A program made the position numbers and the translations under genes. Of a stretch of 64,000 bases of DNA, positions 1-8,881 are shown piece by piece; position 1 is the first letter of the stretch, and every line of letters starts with the position of its first letter. The notes under the pieces are model-generated. The model was not told where the DNA came from, made no database searches, and worked only from the letters and a program-made list of their open reading frames with translations. Source of the stretch: Chitinophagales bacterium (GTDB taxonomy: Bacteria > Bacteroidota > Bacteroidia > Chitinophagales > Chitinophagaceae); NCBI GenBank assembly GCA_020636495.1, contig JACJXQ010000008.1, positions 868,001 to 932,000 of the forward strand. The letters run 5' to 3'.

Positions 1-723
1 AATATTACCCACATAATATTGCCCGTAAAAATCAAAATATACCTTGTTGTCAACGATAGCTATACCACCTCCTCCAGGCCCCCATGGCGCACCGGATATC
101 GTCCAGCTTTTTTGCAATACGCCTTTTTTGTCATACATCCTTATGTATTGCGGTGATGATGTATGCAGTACATAGAAATTGCCGTCACAATCGGCAACAA
201 GGTCAAAAGGCCCACCACCGGTAAAGCCTCCAACCGTTGCAATATATATGGCATTGCCGGTTCCGTCATACCTATATACAGTGCCATTCTGTGCATCAAA
301 ACAATATATATAACCGCCTCCTGCTGCAATGTTATTTGCATACGCACTGTTGATATTATGCCCGGTGCCTTGCCACTGAGTGCCATTCCAGTAATAGATA
401 TCCTTGTGTTTGACGGCGTAAAAAGTAGGCGAAGGCCCGGGGCCGCTAAAATTGTTACTAACGGCCAGTGCTTCCATACTGTCACCGGGTATGGTATTTA
501 ATGATGGATTGGTTGGCGACAAAGGGGCATTTGGATCGAGATTATATATATGTGAGAGCGGTGTTGCACCGATCCCTCCACCTCCCATGGTGTCAGTAGC
601 CAGGAAATATATAAAACGCGAGCCTGCCCCGGTACACTGTGGCAGTTGCCCTTGTGACTTGTTATTAAAGCACGCAAATAAGGTTAATAATAGGATAAAA
701 AATAATTTGTTGATTTTACGCAT
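1..723 (-). CDS. Secreted protein, N-terminal part, paralog of the gene at 6169-8469 (cut by window edge)
   Basis: The reverse strand reads open for 241 codons from an ATG at 723 to the window edge with no stop. It starts with a signal peptide (MRKINKLFFILLLTLFACF, mature end near SQGQLPQC). The following sequence matches, almost position by position, the first 230 residues of the protein at 6169-8469: both carry QLPQC after the signal, a YIYxFDAQNG stretch, GTGNAI, GGGPFD-VADCDGNFY and GAP-GPGGGG. The repeated Gly-rich loops suggest a beta-propeller-like surface module. By analogy the missing C-terminus should hold PKD repeats and a T9SS type B sorting domain, but that part is not visible. 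Function is unknown. Confidence 0.9.
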   Translation of the reverse strand, partial: MRKINKLFFILLLTLFACFNNKSQGQLPQCTGAGSRFIYFLATDTMGGGGIGATPLSHIYNLDPNAPLSPTNPSLNTIPGDSMEALAVSNNFSGPGPSPTFYAVKHKDIYYWNGTQWQGTGHNINSAYANNIAAGGGYIYCFDAQNGTVYRYDGTGNAIYIATVGGFTGGGPFDLVADCDGNFYVLHTSSPQYIRMYDKKGVLQKSWTISGAPWGPGGGGIAIVDNKVYFDFYGQYYVGNI

Positions 724-730
724 CGTTACA

Positions 731-749
731 ATTCTATTATTAGTAGAAT
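731..749. other. Small inverted repeat upstream of the left-edge gene
   Basis: ATTCTA (731-736) and TAGAAT (744-749) form a 6-bp inverted repeat with a 7-base spacer, 8 bases upstream of the start codon at 723. It could be an operator or chance in AT-rich DNA. A -7-like TAGAATTG (one mismatch to TAnnTTTG) overlaps it on the reverse strand. Confidence 0.3.
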
Positions 750-929
750 ACGCATGAAGATAACAAAGAAAACTAAAATACGTTCACTATAAGTATCTTA
801 AATAGATATAATAAACATTATCTATAGTGCGAAACATGAAAAACAAAATATTTCTTTTTCTATATAAAAAGTTGGGGTAAAAAAGTTTGATTGTACCATT
901 TTTAGCATATATTTAAACCTGCATAAACT

Positions 930-937
930 TATGTTTG
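930..937 (+). promoter_or_regulatory. Candidate -7 element of the first GEVED gene
   Basis: TATGTTTG fits the Bacteroidota -7 consensus TAnnTTTG exactly and lies 28 bases before the ATG at 966. A weaker TATATTTA lies just upstream at 908-915, with a TTG at 887-889 at usable spacing. The surrounding 240 bases are very AT-rich and hold no other gene. Confidence 0.5.
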
Positions 938-965
938 AATGCAGGGTTAAAAATATTTTTACGAT

Positions 966-3491
966 ATGAAAAAAAATGCTACAATTTTTAATGTAAAGCA
1001 GACATTATTAATAGCGTTATTCCTTTTGGGTTTTCAGGGTGTTTTTGCACAGGCACCTACACCGCAGTATGCATATACTAATGCTACAGGTGGTAACTGG
1101 ATACCGTTTGGAGTTGCTAATGGATGGGATAACTACAGGTCCCAGTTTCTGTATTTACCGGGAGACTTCCCCACACTTACATCCACCAACCCTGGTTTTA
1201 TCACAGATATCTACTTTAAAAGTTATTATGCAACATCAAACTTTACGATGAATAACTTCCAGGTAGACATGGGTAATACTACGGTTACCAATTTGTCCGG
1301 ATACGTTTCCGGTCTTACCAATGCATTACCACCGACTACTTGGTCTGCCGGTACGTCTATCAATGCCGGAGACTGGTTCGTGATTCACCTGGCTACACCG
1401 GTTTATATGAACCCTAGTCAGCCATTCGTTGTAGATGTTCGCCAGACAGGTGGAACAGGCGGTGTGCCCGTATATGCAGGTGGCGTGCCTAACAACTCAC
1501 AGTATACAGGTAATACGCATGCGTATGGTAGCACCACATCATCTACTGCTAGTGTAAGGCGCTATTCATACCAGTTCGGTTTCGACTTCTTCTCAGGTTA
1601 TCCTTGTAATGATACACCAAGAAGTTCTGTGGACGGTCCTATCAGGGTGTGTCCTAACAAACGTTTTACAGTAAGGCCTGACAGCTTTTATGCAACAGCA
1701 GAGTACAAATGGCAATATTCTACTAATGGTACTACATGGTCAAACTTCACCGGCACCCCCGGCTTATATGGTGAGATCTATGACAGTATTACCCAGGCAA
1801 AATGGTACCGCGTTACTATCACATGTGATAGTAATAAAGGATTGACCTATACTTCTCCGGGACATAAAGTGTCTATTGCCCCATTCTATTATTGTTATTG
1901 CGATAATAGTGTGACGTCTGACCTGGGTGCTGATATTGGTAAGGTAGCCATTATCAATGTTACCAATGACGACTCAATAATGAATAAGTCATTCCTGATA
2001 ACAGGAACAGGTTACCCTGTTTACAATAATTCACAAGCTAATAAAACATATACCCCTTATCATGACAGCCTTGCATGGCCTTGCCTTTACAGGGATAGCT
2101 CATACAGGTTAGTTGTCACTCAGATACATCCGGGTAGCACACTACAGCCTAGTGTTGCACAGGTATATATAGATTATAACCGTGACGGATTATATAATCC
2201 CAACACAGAGCGCGTATTTATTAAAGCTATAGATGGTACAGCTAATCCTCCGGAAGTTGCTATTGCACCATTGGTAGTGCCAACTACTGCAGAAACAGGT
2301 TTGACAGGTATGCGTGTTATCATCAGTCAGGATACAGTTCAGGGTGCGCCATGCGATACTATATCCGGTTATGGCGAAGTTGAAGACTACGTTGTAGAGA
2401 TCTGCTATCGTCCGTGTACAGGCCCTGTTAACGGTGGTGTAGTTGTTTCTACTGACACTTCTATGTGTAAAGGATATGAGTATACATTGACAGATACTAC
2501 TTATGAAAAAACGGTTTCAGGCTTTACTCGTGCATGGCAGGTATCAGGTGATAATATAACCTGGTTCAATATTCAAAACAGCGAGGGCAAAGATACTCTG
2601 AACCGAGTATTTACAGGTCAGCCGCTGTATTACAGGTTAAGAACGATCTGTTTGCCAACGCACGATACTGCATATAATGCGCCAACCCAAATAAAAGTAA
2701 AACCAGGCTATAAGTGCTATTGCTACAGTAAGGCAATAGGTGGCGAGGGTATTGATACAAGTGATATCGGTGGTGTAACATTCGGTCCGTATTCCCGCAA
2801 TAATGGAGGACCTCACTTGTTGAACCCGATAGCACGCTATCCGAGGACTGACTATACAGACATTACGCCGATTGAAATGTTTACAGATACTGTTTACCAG
2901 TTTGCTGTATATCATACAATGCCGGTAGTTGAGCACGGAGATGCTAAAGTGACCATATTCATGGACTTCAATAATAACCACGAATATGATATCCCGTCAG
3001 AGCGCGTATATACAGGGTATACATCAATTGGTAACCATACTTTGATAGATAATGTGATCGTTCCTCTCAATGCGATACTGGATGTACCAACAGGTATGCG
3101 TATCATACTGAACAACAATGTTGGTCCGAATGCACCATCTGACTCAGCTTGTGGTGGTTACATGTCCGGTGAAACTGAAGATTATATACTGATCTTCCGT
3201 AAGAGAATACCGGAGGGTGTTAGTGAAGTAGGTGCGTTGAATGGTTTCAGCGTACATCCTAACCCAACCAGTGGTAAGTTCAATGTACAGTTCAGTACCA
3301 ATGTTAACATCTCTAATGTTAATCTTCGTATAACCAACGTTACCGGACAACTGGTAATGCAACAGGATTACAAACACGAGGGTGGCATGTTCTACAAAGA
3401 GGTAGACATGGGTAAACAAGCTCCCGGAGTGTACTTCGTTGAGTTACAGGCAGATGGACAAAGATTGATGAGGAAACTCGTTGTACAATAA
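966..3491 (+). CDS. Secreted GEVED-domain protein with T9SS type A sorting domain (paralog 1)
   Basis: 841 residues. A signal peptide (residues 1-28, ending GVFAQ) is followed by a distinct N-terminal module of about 200 residues, then two GEVED-type units. Unit 1 has an acidic loop YIDYNRDGLYNPNTE near 400 and GYGEVEDY near 470; unit 2 has FMDFNNNHEYDIPSE near 665 and SGETEDYILIF near 738. The last 80 residues (VHPNPTSGKF to RKLVVQ) are a type A T9SS sorting domain, so the product should be exported and attached to the surface or released. Its paralog lies directly downstream at 3592. Substrate or partner is unknown; adhesion or matrix binding is an inference from the GEVED modules. Confidence 0.92.
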   Translation: MKKNATIFNVKQTLLIALFLLGFQGVFAQAPTPQYAYTNATGGNWIPFGVANGWDNYRSQFLYLPGDFPTLTSTNPGFITDIYFKSYYATSNFTMNNFQVDMGNTTVTNLSGYVSGLTNALPPTTWSAGTSINAGDWFVIHLATPVYMNPSQPFVVDVRQTGGTGGVPVYAGGVPNNSQYTGNTHAYGSTTSSTASVRRYSYQFGFDFFSGYPCNDTPRSSVDGPIRVCPNKRFTVRPDSFYATAEYKWQYSTNGTTWSNFTGTPGLYGEIYDSITQAKWYRVTITCDSNKGLTYTSPGHKVSIAPFYYCYCDNSVTSDLGADIGKVAIINVTNDDSIMNKSFLITGTGYPVYNNSQANKTYTPYHDSLAWPCLYRDSSYRLVVTQIHPGSTLQPSVAQVYIDYNRDGLYNPNTERVFIKAIDGTANPPEVAIAPLVVPTTAETGLTGMRVIISQDTVQGAPCDTISGYGEVEDYVVEICYRPCTGPVNGGVVVSTDTSMCKGYEYTLTDTTYEKTVSGFTRAWQVSGDNITWFNIQNSEGKDTLNRVFTGQPLYYRLRTICLPTHDTAYNAPTQIKVKPGYKCYCYSKAIGGEGIDTSDIGGVTFGPYSRNNGGPHLLNPIARYPRTDYTDITPIEMFTDTVYQFAVYHTMPVVEHGDAKVTIFMDFNNNHEYDIPSERVYTGYTSIGNHTLIDNVIVPLNAILDVPTGMRIILNNNVGPNAPSDSACGGYMSGETEDYILIFRKRIPEGVSEVGALNGFSVHPNPTSGKFNVQFSTNVNISNVNLRITNVTGQLVMQQDYKHEGGMFYKEVDMGKQAPGVYFVELQADGQRLMRKLVVQ

Positions 3492-3515
3492 GATATAAAA
3501 TAAAATTGTTATTAA

Positions 3516-3552
3516 AATCCCGTAAAGAGCAAACCTTTACGGGATTTTTTTT
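3516..3552 (+). terminator. Intrinsic terminator after GEVED paralog 1
   Basis: A perfect 12-bp stem (3516-3527 with 3535-3546) and a 7-base loop are followed by a T-run to 3552. It lies 25 bases after the stop codon at 3491 and separates the two paralogs transcriptionally. Confidence 0.88.
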
Positions 3553-3591
3553 GTCTGTATGGATACCAATTGGTTCGTAAACGATACAGTC

Positions 3592-6096
3592 ATGACTACT
3601 ATTTTACATTTCAGATTAAGGTATATCATACTTGCCTTATTATCAGGTATTTGTATGAATGTTAGTGCACAAAGCACAACTATTAATACCACCGTAGGAA
3701 GTACGGGTTACAACGGTAACAACAACTCAGGAGCCAACGGCTTCATTACATTCGTCGTAGAGAATAATTCGGGGCAGGCCATTAAGATCACGGAAGTAGG
3801 TAACTATTGCCAGACGTTACACAACAACTCTGTCAGTACGTTGTGGTATTCGTCCACCTCGTTAAGTGGCCCGGTTACATTGGCAACCCCAACCTGGAAT
3901 ATTGCTGCTTCAGGTAGTGTTTCCGGTATTACTACAAGTGGTATATTCCCGGTATTAACAGGTATCAATTTCCAGATACCTGATGGAGCCATTTACCGCC
4001 TGGCCATACACAACACTGGACCTGAAAATAACTATACCCTGGGTACACCCACTCCCAACACCTTTACAGCGGCCGGTGTTACCATGCGTGTGGGTGACTA
4101 CCAGATTGGCGGGCAATATGTAGGATATGCGGTAGCCAACAATCCACGTTTCTTTACCGGAAGTATTACATTTGAACCCGCAGCTATCCCTTGTGATGAT
4201 ACATTAACCAGTGCAGTGATCAACGGTGTCTCTTCAATATGTCCCAACAAACAGTTTAGCCTGGCAGTAGGTGTGCCAAGTGGTACTTTTATATCGGGAA
4301 TAACATACCAATGGCAATATTCGTTGAATGGTAATACCTGGGCCAACTTTACCGGCGTGCCAAATGTGTCTGCCGGTGGCGCTATCACCGATATGATTAC
4401 AGCCAATAAGTGGTATCGTTGCATTGTTAAGTGTACTTCAAAAAACGAAACTTATATTACCCCCGCACATAAAGTGTCAATAGCGCCATTCTATTATTGC
4501 TATTGTGATAATATGACATCTGTAGACGGCGGTGCCAATGTTGGCAAGGTGGCGATCATAAATACCACAAACGATGATAGTGTGATGACCAAATCTGTTC
4601 TGAGTACAGGAACAGGCGTGCCTGTTTACAACAATGCCCAGGCTAATAAATTGTATACTGGATACCACGACAGCCTTGCCTGGCCATGCCTGTATAAGGA
4701 CTCTACCTATCGTTTTGTTATTACACAAATACAATCTACAGCAACACTACAACCCAGTGTAGCACAGGTTTATATTGACTTTAACCGGGATGGGCTCTAT
4801 GATCCTAATACAGAAAAGGTATTTCTGAAAGCGATTGACGGTACTGGCTCGTCTCCTGAAGTAGCAGTACTTGCCAAAAAAATGCCGTCGTCAGCACAGG
4901 TGGGGCCTACCGGTATGCGTGTCATCATCAGCGAGGATACGGTAAAAGGTGCACCTTGTGGCACTATTACAGGGTATGGAGAGGTTGAGGATTATATCAT
5001 TAAGATATGCTACCGTCCATGTGATAGTCCTGTAAAAGGTGGTATAGTTGTGTCTACAGACACTTCAATGTGTAAAGGTTATGAATATACACTCACAGAC
5101 ACTACCTATGCAAAAACAGTGTCCGGCTTTAACCGTTCATGGCAGGTGTCAGGAGATCAGAAATCATGGTTCAATATCTTTAACAGCGAGGAAAAAGACA
5201 CACTGGAAAGGGTGTTCACCGGGCAACCTTTGTTCTACAGGGTAAGGACCATTTGCCCTACTACCAATGATACAGCCTACTCTCCTTCAACCGAGATAAA
5301 AGTTAAGCCGGGTTATAAGTGTTATTGTTACAGCAAAGCTGTAGGTGGACTTGGGCTGGATTCAAGTGACATCGGCGGAATGTCTATCGGAACCTATGTA
5401 CATAACTCAGGAGGTCCGCATCTGCTTAATCCTGCAGCTTACTACCCTAGGACTGACTTTACAGATAATCCACCAATAGAGCTATATACAGATAGTATCT
5501 ACCATTTCTCTGTATTCCACACTATGCCGGGCACGGAACATGGAGACGCTAAGGTGACCATATTTATGGACTTTAATAATAACCACGAGTATGATATACC
5601 TGCAGAACGTATCTATACAGGTTTCACAAGTATCGGCAATCATACATTGGTCGATAATGTGCTGATACCGATGAATGCAATATTAGACGTGCCAACCGGT
5701 ATGCGTGTTATTTTGAATAATAATGTAGGTCCTAACACACCTTCCGATTCAGGTTGTGGTCCTTATACTTCAGGCGAAACTGAAGATTATATTCTGATCT
5801 TCCGTAAGAAAATTGCAGAAGGCATAACAGATGCAGCCAAACTGAATGGATTCAATATACATCCTAATCCTACTACAGGCAGATTTAATATCAGGTTCAG
5901 TTCTAATGCTGAGATTGATGAGGTGAAGGTTCGTATCACGAATGTTACAGGTCAACTGGTACAGCAACATACATACGGCTACGAGGGTGGAGTGTTCAGC
6001 AAAGAGCTGGATATGACCAACCAGGCTGCAGGTGTATACTTTGTAGAACTGGATGCAGATGGCAGTAAACTGATGCAAAAACTAATAGTTCAGTAA
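3592..6096 (+). CDS. Secreted GEVED-domain protein with T9SS type A sorting domain (paralog 2)
   Basis: 834 residues from the ATG at 3592; an in-frame ATG at 3559 sits just past the upstream terminator and would place 11 polar residues before the signal peptide, so 3592 is preferred. Signal peptide ends GICMNVSAQ. From the PCDDT...CPNKQF segment onward it matches paralog 1 closely, with the same two GEVED units (YIDFNRDGLYDPNTE, GYGEVEDY; FMDFNNNHEYDIPAE, SGETEDYILIF) and type A sorting tail (IHPNPTTGRFN to QKLIVQ). The first 190 residues are unlike paralog 1, so the pair share an anchor and differ in the exposed module. No clear -7 box is visible in the short gap. Confidence 0.9.
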   Translation: MTTILHFRLRYIILALLSGICMNVSAQSTTINTTVGSTGYNGNNNSGANGFITFVVENNSGQAIKITEVGNYCQTLHNNSVSTLWYSSTSLSGPVTLATPTWNIAASGSVSGITTSGIFPVLTGINFQIPDGAIYRLAIHNTGPENNYTLGTPTPNTFTAAGVTMRVGDYQIGGQYVGYAVANNPRFFTGSITFEPAAIPCDDTLTSAVINGVSSICPNKQFSLAVGVPSGTFISGITYQWQYSLNGNTWANFTGVPNVSAGGAITDMITANKWYRCIVKCTSKNETYITPAHKVSIAPFYYCYCDNMTSVDGGANVGKVAIINTTNDDSVMTKSVLSTGTGVPVYNNAQANKLYTGYHDSLAWPCLYKDSTYRFVITQIQSTATLQPSVAQVYIDFNRDGLYDPNTEKVFLKAIDGTGSSPEVAVLAKKMPSSAQVGPTGMRVIISEDTVKGAPCGTITGYGEVEDYIIKICYRPCDSPVKGGIVVSTDTSMCKGYEYTLTDTTYAKTVSGFNRSWQVSGDQKSWFNIFNSEEKDTLERVFTGQPLFYRVRTICPTTNDTAYSPSTEIKVKPGYKCYCYSKAVGGLGLDSSDIGGMSIGTYVHNSGGPHLLNPAAYYPRTDFTDNPPIELYTDSIYHFSVFHTMPGTEHGDAKVTIFMDFNNNHEYDIPAERIYTGFTSIGNHTLVDNVLIPMNAILDVPTGMRVILNNNVGPNTPSDSGCGPYTSGETEDYILIFRKKIAEGITDAAKLNGFNIHPNPTTGRFNIRFSSNAEIDEVKVRITNVTGQLVQQHTYGYEGGVFSKELDMTNQAAGVYFVELDADGSKLMQKLIVQ

Positions 6097-6118
6097 AAAC
6101 AGATCAGGGAATAAGAAT

Positions 6119-6152
6119 AAAAAGGACAGGTAATAACACCTGTCCTTTTTTA
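6119..6152. terminator. Bidirectional terminator between convergent genes
   Basis: AAAGGACAGG (6121-6130) pairs with the complementary arm at 6139-6148, followed by T-rich sequence on the plus strand and preceded by an A-run that gives a U-tract on the minus strand. It serves the genes ending at 6096 and 6169. Confidence 0.85.
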
Positions 6153-6168
6153 TTACGGTATAGGTTGG

Positions 6169-8469
6169 TTATCTCGCCAGTGTAATATCACCTTTCAGGA
6201 ACCTTTGCGCTCCGGCAAGTGTTAATTGTATCATGTAGTAATAAGTGCCGATAGGCTGGGGGGTATTGTGATAGCTGCCATCCCATCCGTGATTAATATC
6301 TTCAGTATAAAATACTCTATTACCCTTCCTGTTATAGATAGCAAATGAAAAGCCTGATATCTCTTCCGGGTATTTACTACGGAATCTCAAAATATCATTC
6401 AGGTTGTCTCCGTTTGGAGAAAAAATGTCAGGCATCCAGACTGAGCAATCATTAAAGGTGACTGTTATTGTATCGGTGCTCACCCCGCAATCATTATGCA
6501 GTTCTACAAAGTAACGCCCCTCTTCGCTCACCGTGATATTTGGAGATGTAGAGCCGGTAGACCATATATAAGAGATGCCCCTGATGCTTAAGCCTACAGG
6601 AAGGTATAGTAACTCTCCTTCACAAAGAGTGGTGTCTTCCGGACCTACCTCAATATATGGCGGGTCAATAAAGTTGTCAAGTACCATACTTGTTGTATCT
6701 GTACAGGGGACAAAGTCAGTGACGGTAAGGATAACTTTATATTTGCCCGGAACAGAGTAGCGGTGTTGTGGATCAGGACCGGTGCCTGATTGTCCGTCAC
6801 CAAAATTCCAGCGGTAACTGGGTGGTGCAGGTGTCTGAGATGCGACGGTGATATTACTGTTGAATTGTACAGGTTTATTTGTACAGAATATATTGTTGTC
6901 CGCCGTAAATGCGGCTTTAAGCGGGTGAAGGGTAGATATTTCTTTGGTAACAGTATCTCTGCATATACCGTTGTCTGCAACCAGGCTTACATGATAAACA
7001 TCCTGCCGTTTGTAGGTATGCGCAGGATTGGTCTGTGTGCTTATACCTGAAGAATCGCCGAATATCCATTGGTAAGTCAACGCCCCTATTGATGTTGTGC
7101 TTTTGTTGATAAAGTTGACAATATCAGCGGTACAACCGTAGTCTATAGTATATTCAAAATCTGTTGTGCCTACACGTAGATCTTCAACTGTTACCGACAC
7201 AGTATCCGACCATGTGCATCCACCCTGGTTCGATGCTGTTCTTACTGTGATGGTATAGGTAGTATTAGACGTAGGAGTAATGATAGGTTTTAGTTTGTTG
7301 GGTCCCGGTATCGTGATACTGGATGCAGGTGTCCATGTGACATTGTAGTTGACACCAAAGGTCATATTGGTCAGCGATGCGGATAAACTGTCTATATAGG
7401 TGCCACAGCCGGTAAGGTGCTTGGGCAAACCGGCATCCAATGTTGCTTTGGGTACAACAACGTTTACAGTGTCAGTACCTTTAATACCGCAGAACAATGT
7501 ATCATAATAGGTCAATAATATTTTGGCGCTGTCAGTAGATATTACAGAAGTGGAATCACCCGTAGTGTGACTTATAGTAGCCGGGCCACTTAATACCGAC
7601 CATGAAAAGATGCCCTTGCTGCCTACCGCCTTGATAGGTGTAGCAGGTCCCGAACCGCAATAGTAGGCAGGGTTGTTATTTGCTTTCACGCGTTGTGTAT
7701 TCAACGCTATTACCGGGCAGGATGCGAAATCTTGCACACCTCCGATAGGTGTCACCTGGAGTGGCAGGAAATCTACGCTGTTATTTGTTGGGTTGACGGT
7801 ACCAACGTAATAGGTACCGTAGTATTCAAAATACATTTTGTTATCTATCATGGCAACACCCCCGCCTCCCGGCCCATAGGGTGCTCCGGTGACGTTCCAC
7901 TGTTGCTGTAATACACCCTTCAGGTTGTATTGCCTCACAAATTGCGGAGAGGATAATTGAAGAATGTAGAAATTGCCATCACAATCCGCCACAATATCAA
8001 AAGGGCCACCACCCGAGAATCCTGCCACGGAAGCAATGAAAATAGCATTGCCGGTTCCGTTATATCGGTACACATCTCCGTTTTGCGCGTCAAAACTATA
8101 GATATATCCTCCACCCGCACCGATATTATTAGCATAAGGTGCTCCTATATCATGACCGGTATTTATCCATTGTGAGCCGTCCCAATAGATATATTTTGTA
8201 CCGTTGATGCTATAAAATGTGGGTGATGGCGATGCAGCATTCAAATTTGGACTTATAGCCAGGGCGCCTACATATAATGGTATAGCACTGGTAACGGGAT
8301 TGGTTGCTGATTTTGGTTTTGAAGGGTCGAAGATTTGAATAAAATTATTGGCAAAATAAATATACCTCGGACCACCCCCGGAACATTGCGGCAGTTGGGC
8401 ATAGGTTGTATTGCTTACCCATAAAAAGCAATATACTATCAGGAGTCCGTATCGGATATGGTTCAACAT
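6169..8469 (-). CDS. Secreted PKD-repeat protein with T9SS type B (gliding-motility-type) C-terminal domain
   Basis: 766 residues. Signal peptide at 1-25 (ending NTTYAQ), then a Gly-rich region shared with the left-edge gene at 1-723. Two PKD-like domains follow, near 443-515 (YQWIFGDSS...PAHTYKRQDVYHV) and 533-603 (YRWNFGDGQ...HRYSVPGKYKV). The last 90 residues (WMPDIFSPNGDNLNDIL to GDITLAR) are a CHU_C/type B T9SS sorting domain with the usual IYNRKGNRVF and GWDGSY marks. Such proteins are surface-attached or form cell-surface filaments in this phylum; the ligand cannot be read from sequence. Confidence 0.92.
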   Translation of the reverse strand: MLNHIRYGLLIVYCFLWVSNTTYAQLPQCSGGGPRYIYFANNFIQIFDPSKPKSATNPVTSAIPLYVGALAISPNLNAASPSPTFYSINGTKYIYWDGSQWINTGHDIGAPYANNIGAGGGYIYSFDAQNGDVYRYNGTGNAIFIASVAGFSGGGPFDIVADCDGNFYILQLSSPQFVRQYNLKGVLQQQWNVTGAPYGPGGGGVAMIDNKMYFEYYGTYYVGTVNPTNNSVDFLPLQVTPIGGVQDFASCPVIALNTQRVKANNNPAYYCGSGPATPIKAVGSKGIFSWSVLSGPATISHTTGDSTSVISTDSAKILLTYYDTLFCGIKGTDTVNVVVPKATLDAGLPKHLTGCGTYIDSLSASLTNMTFGVNYNVTWTPASSITIPGPNKLKPIITPTSNTTYTITVRTASNQGGCTWSDTVSVTVEDLRVGTTDFEYTIDYGCTADIVNFINKSTTSIGALTYQWIFGDSSGISTQTNPAHTYKRQDVYHVSLVADNGICRDTVTKEISTLHPLKAAFTADNNIFCTNKPVQFNSNITVASQTPAPPSYRWNFGDGQSGTGPDPQHRYSVPGKYKVILTVTDFVPCTDTTSMVLDNFIDPPYIEVGPEDTTLCEGELLYLPVGLSIRGISYIWSTGSTSPNITVSEEGRYFVELHNDCGVSTDTITVTFNDCSVWMPDIFSPNGDNLNDILRFRSKYPEEISGFSFAIYNRKGNRVFYTEDINHGWDGSYHNTPQPIGTYYYMIQLTLAGAQRFLKGDITLAR

Positions 8470-8617
8470 ACAGGTAGTGTGTAATAAAGCTATTACATAA
8501 AGATATGTGAAAATGGCTAATGGGTGCTATGTTAAAGGCTTTTGTTTTGAGTTTTTTTGTTGCATAAGGCAGGGGGCACAATGTGCTGAACACTAAGCAG
8601 GAAGCAGCTGTATATGA

Positions 8618-8648
8618 TTGGTTATGCGTTAAAAAGATCGTATTTTTG
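8618..8648 (+). promoter_or_regulatory. Promoter candidate with -33 TTG and -7 TATTTTTG
   Basis: TTG at 8618-8620, a 20-base spacer and TATTTTTG at 8641-8648 match the Bacteroidota promoter layout. If used for nrdJ, it gives a leader of roughly 225 bases, long for this genome. The same TTG-N20-TAnnTTTG layout appears at 31558-31588. Confidence 0.5.
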
Positions 8649-8749
8649 TAATGCTATTATATATACAAAAAACCAATCGGAAAATCAAGTGTTTTTTTGG
8701 GTGTTGAGGGGTAGTATTGGTAAAACAGCCTGTAAATCAGGCACATGAG

Positions 8750-8797
8750 TTATTCACGTTCTTTTTCCACAATTCGTGAATTTCTATTTTCCCCACA
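8750..8797 (+). promoter_or_regulatory. DnaA-box-like cluster and inverted repeat upstream of nrdJ
   Basis: TTATTCACG (8750-8758) and TTTTCCACA (8763-8771) each differ by one base from the DnaA consensus TTATNCACA, and a weaker TTCCCCACA is at 8789-8797. ATTCACG (8752-8758) also pairs with CGTGAAT (8775-8781). DnaA control of ribonucleotide reductase genes is known in other bacteria; here it is only suggested by position. Confidence 0.35.
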
Positions 8798-8881
8798 AAG
8801 GCATCTTTTAAATACTTTCGTTGTCCGAGGATATTTTTTCTGAACGATTAACTTTTATTTAACGCATAATATTTGATACCC

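Larger units (their letters stand above)
8470..8881. other. 412-base gap between the PKD gene and nrdJ
   Basis: No gene is supported here. It holds a -33/-7 promoter candidate (8618-8648), a hairpin GCCTG/CAGGC near 8728-8742, DnaA-box-like nonamers (8750-8797), a 7-bp inverted repeat ATTCACG/CGTGAAT (8752-8781) and a second weak -7 box (8813-8820). Near-consensus -7 boxes for the leftward gene (TATCTTTA, TAGCTTTA on the minus strand) lie just right of 8469. No B12-box signature was seen. Confidence 0.6.

Noticed and set aside
452..757. Plus-strand open frame of 101 codons over the left-edge gene
   Set aside because: It is antisense to the paralogous secreted protein, which has a signal peptide and clear similarity to the gene at 6169-8469.
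8750..8797. Replication origin
   Set aside because: DnaA-like boxes are few and imperfect, no dnaA, dnaN or AT-rich unwinding region was seen; a promoter-control role is more fitting.
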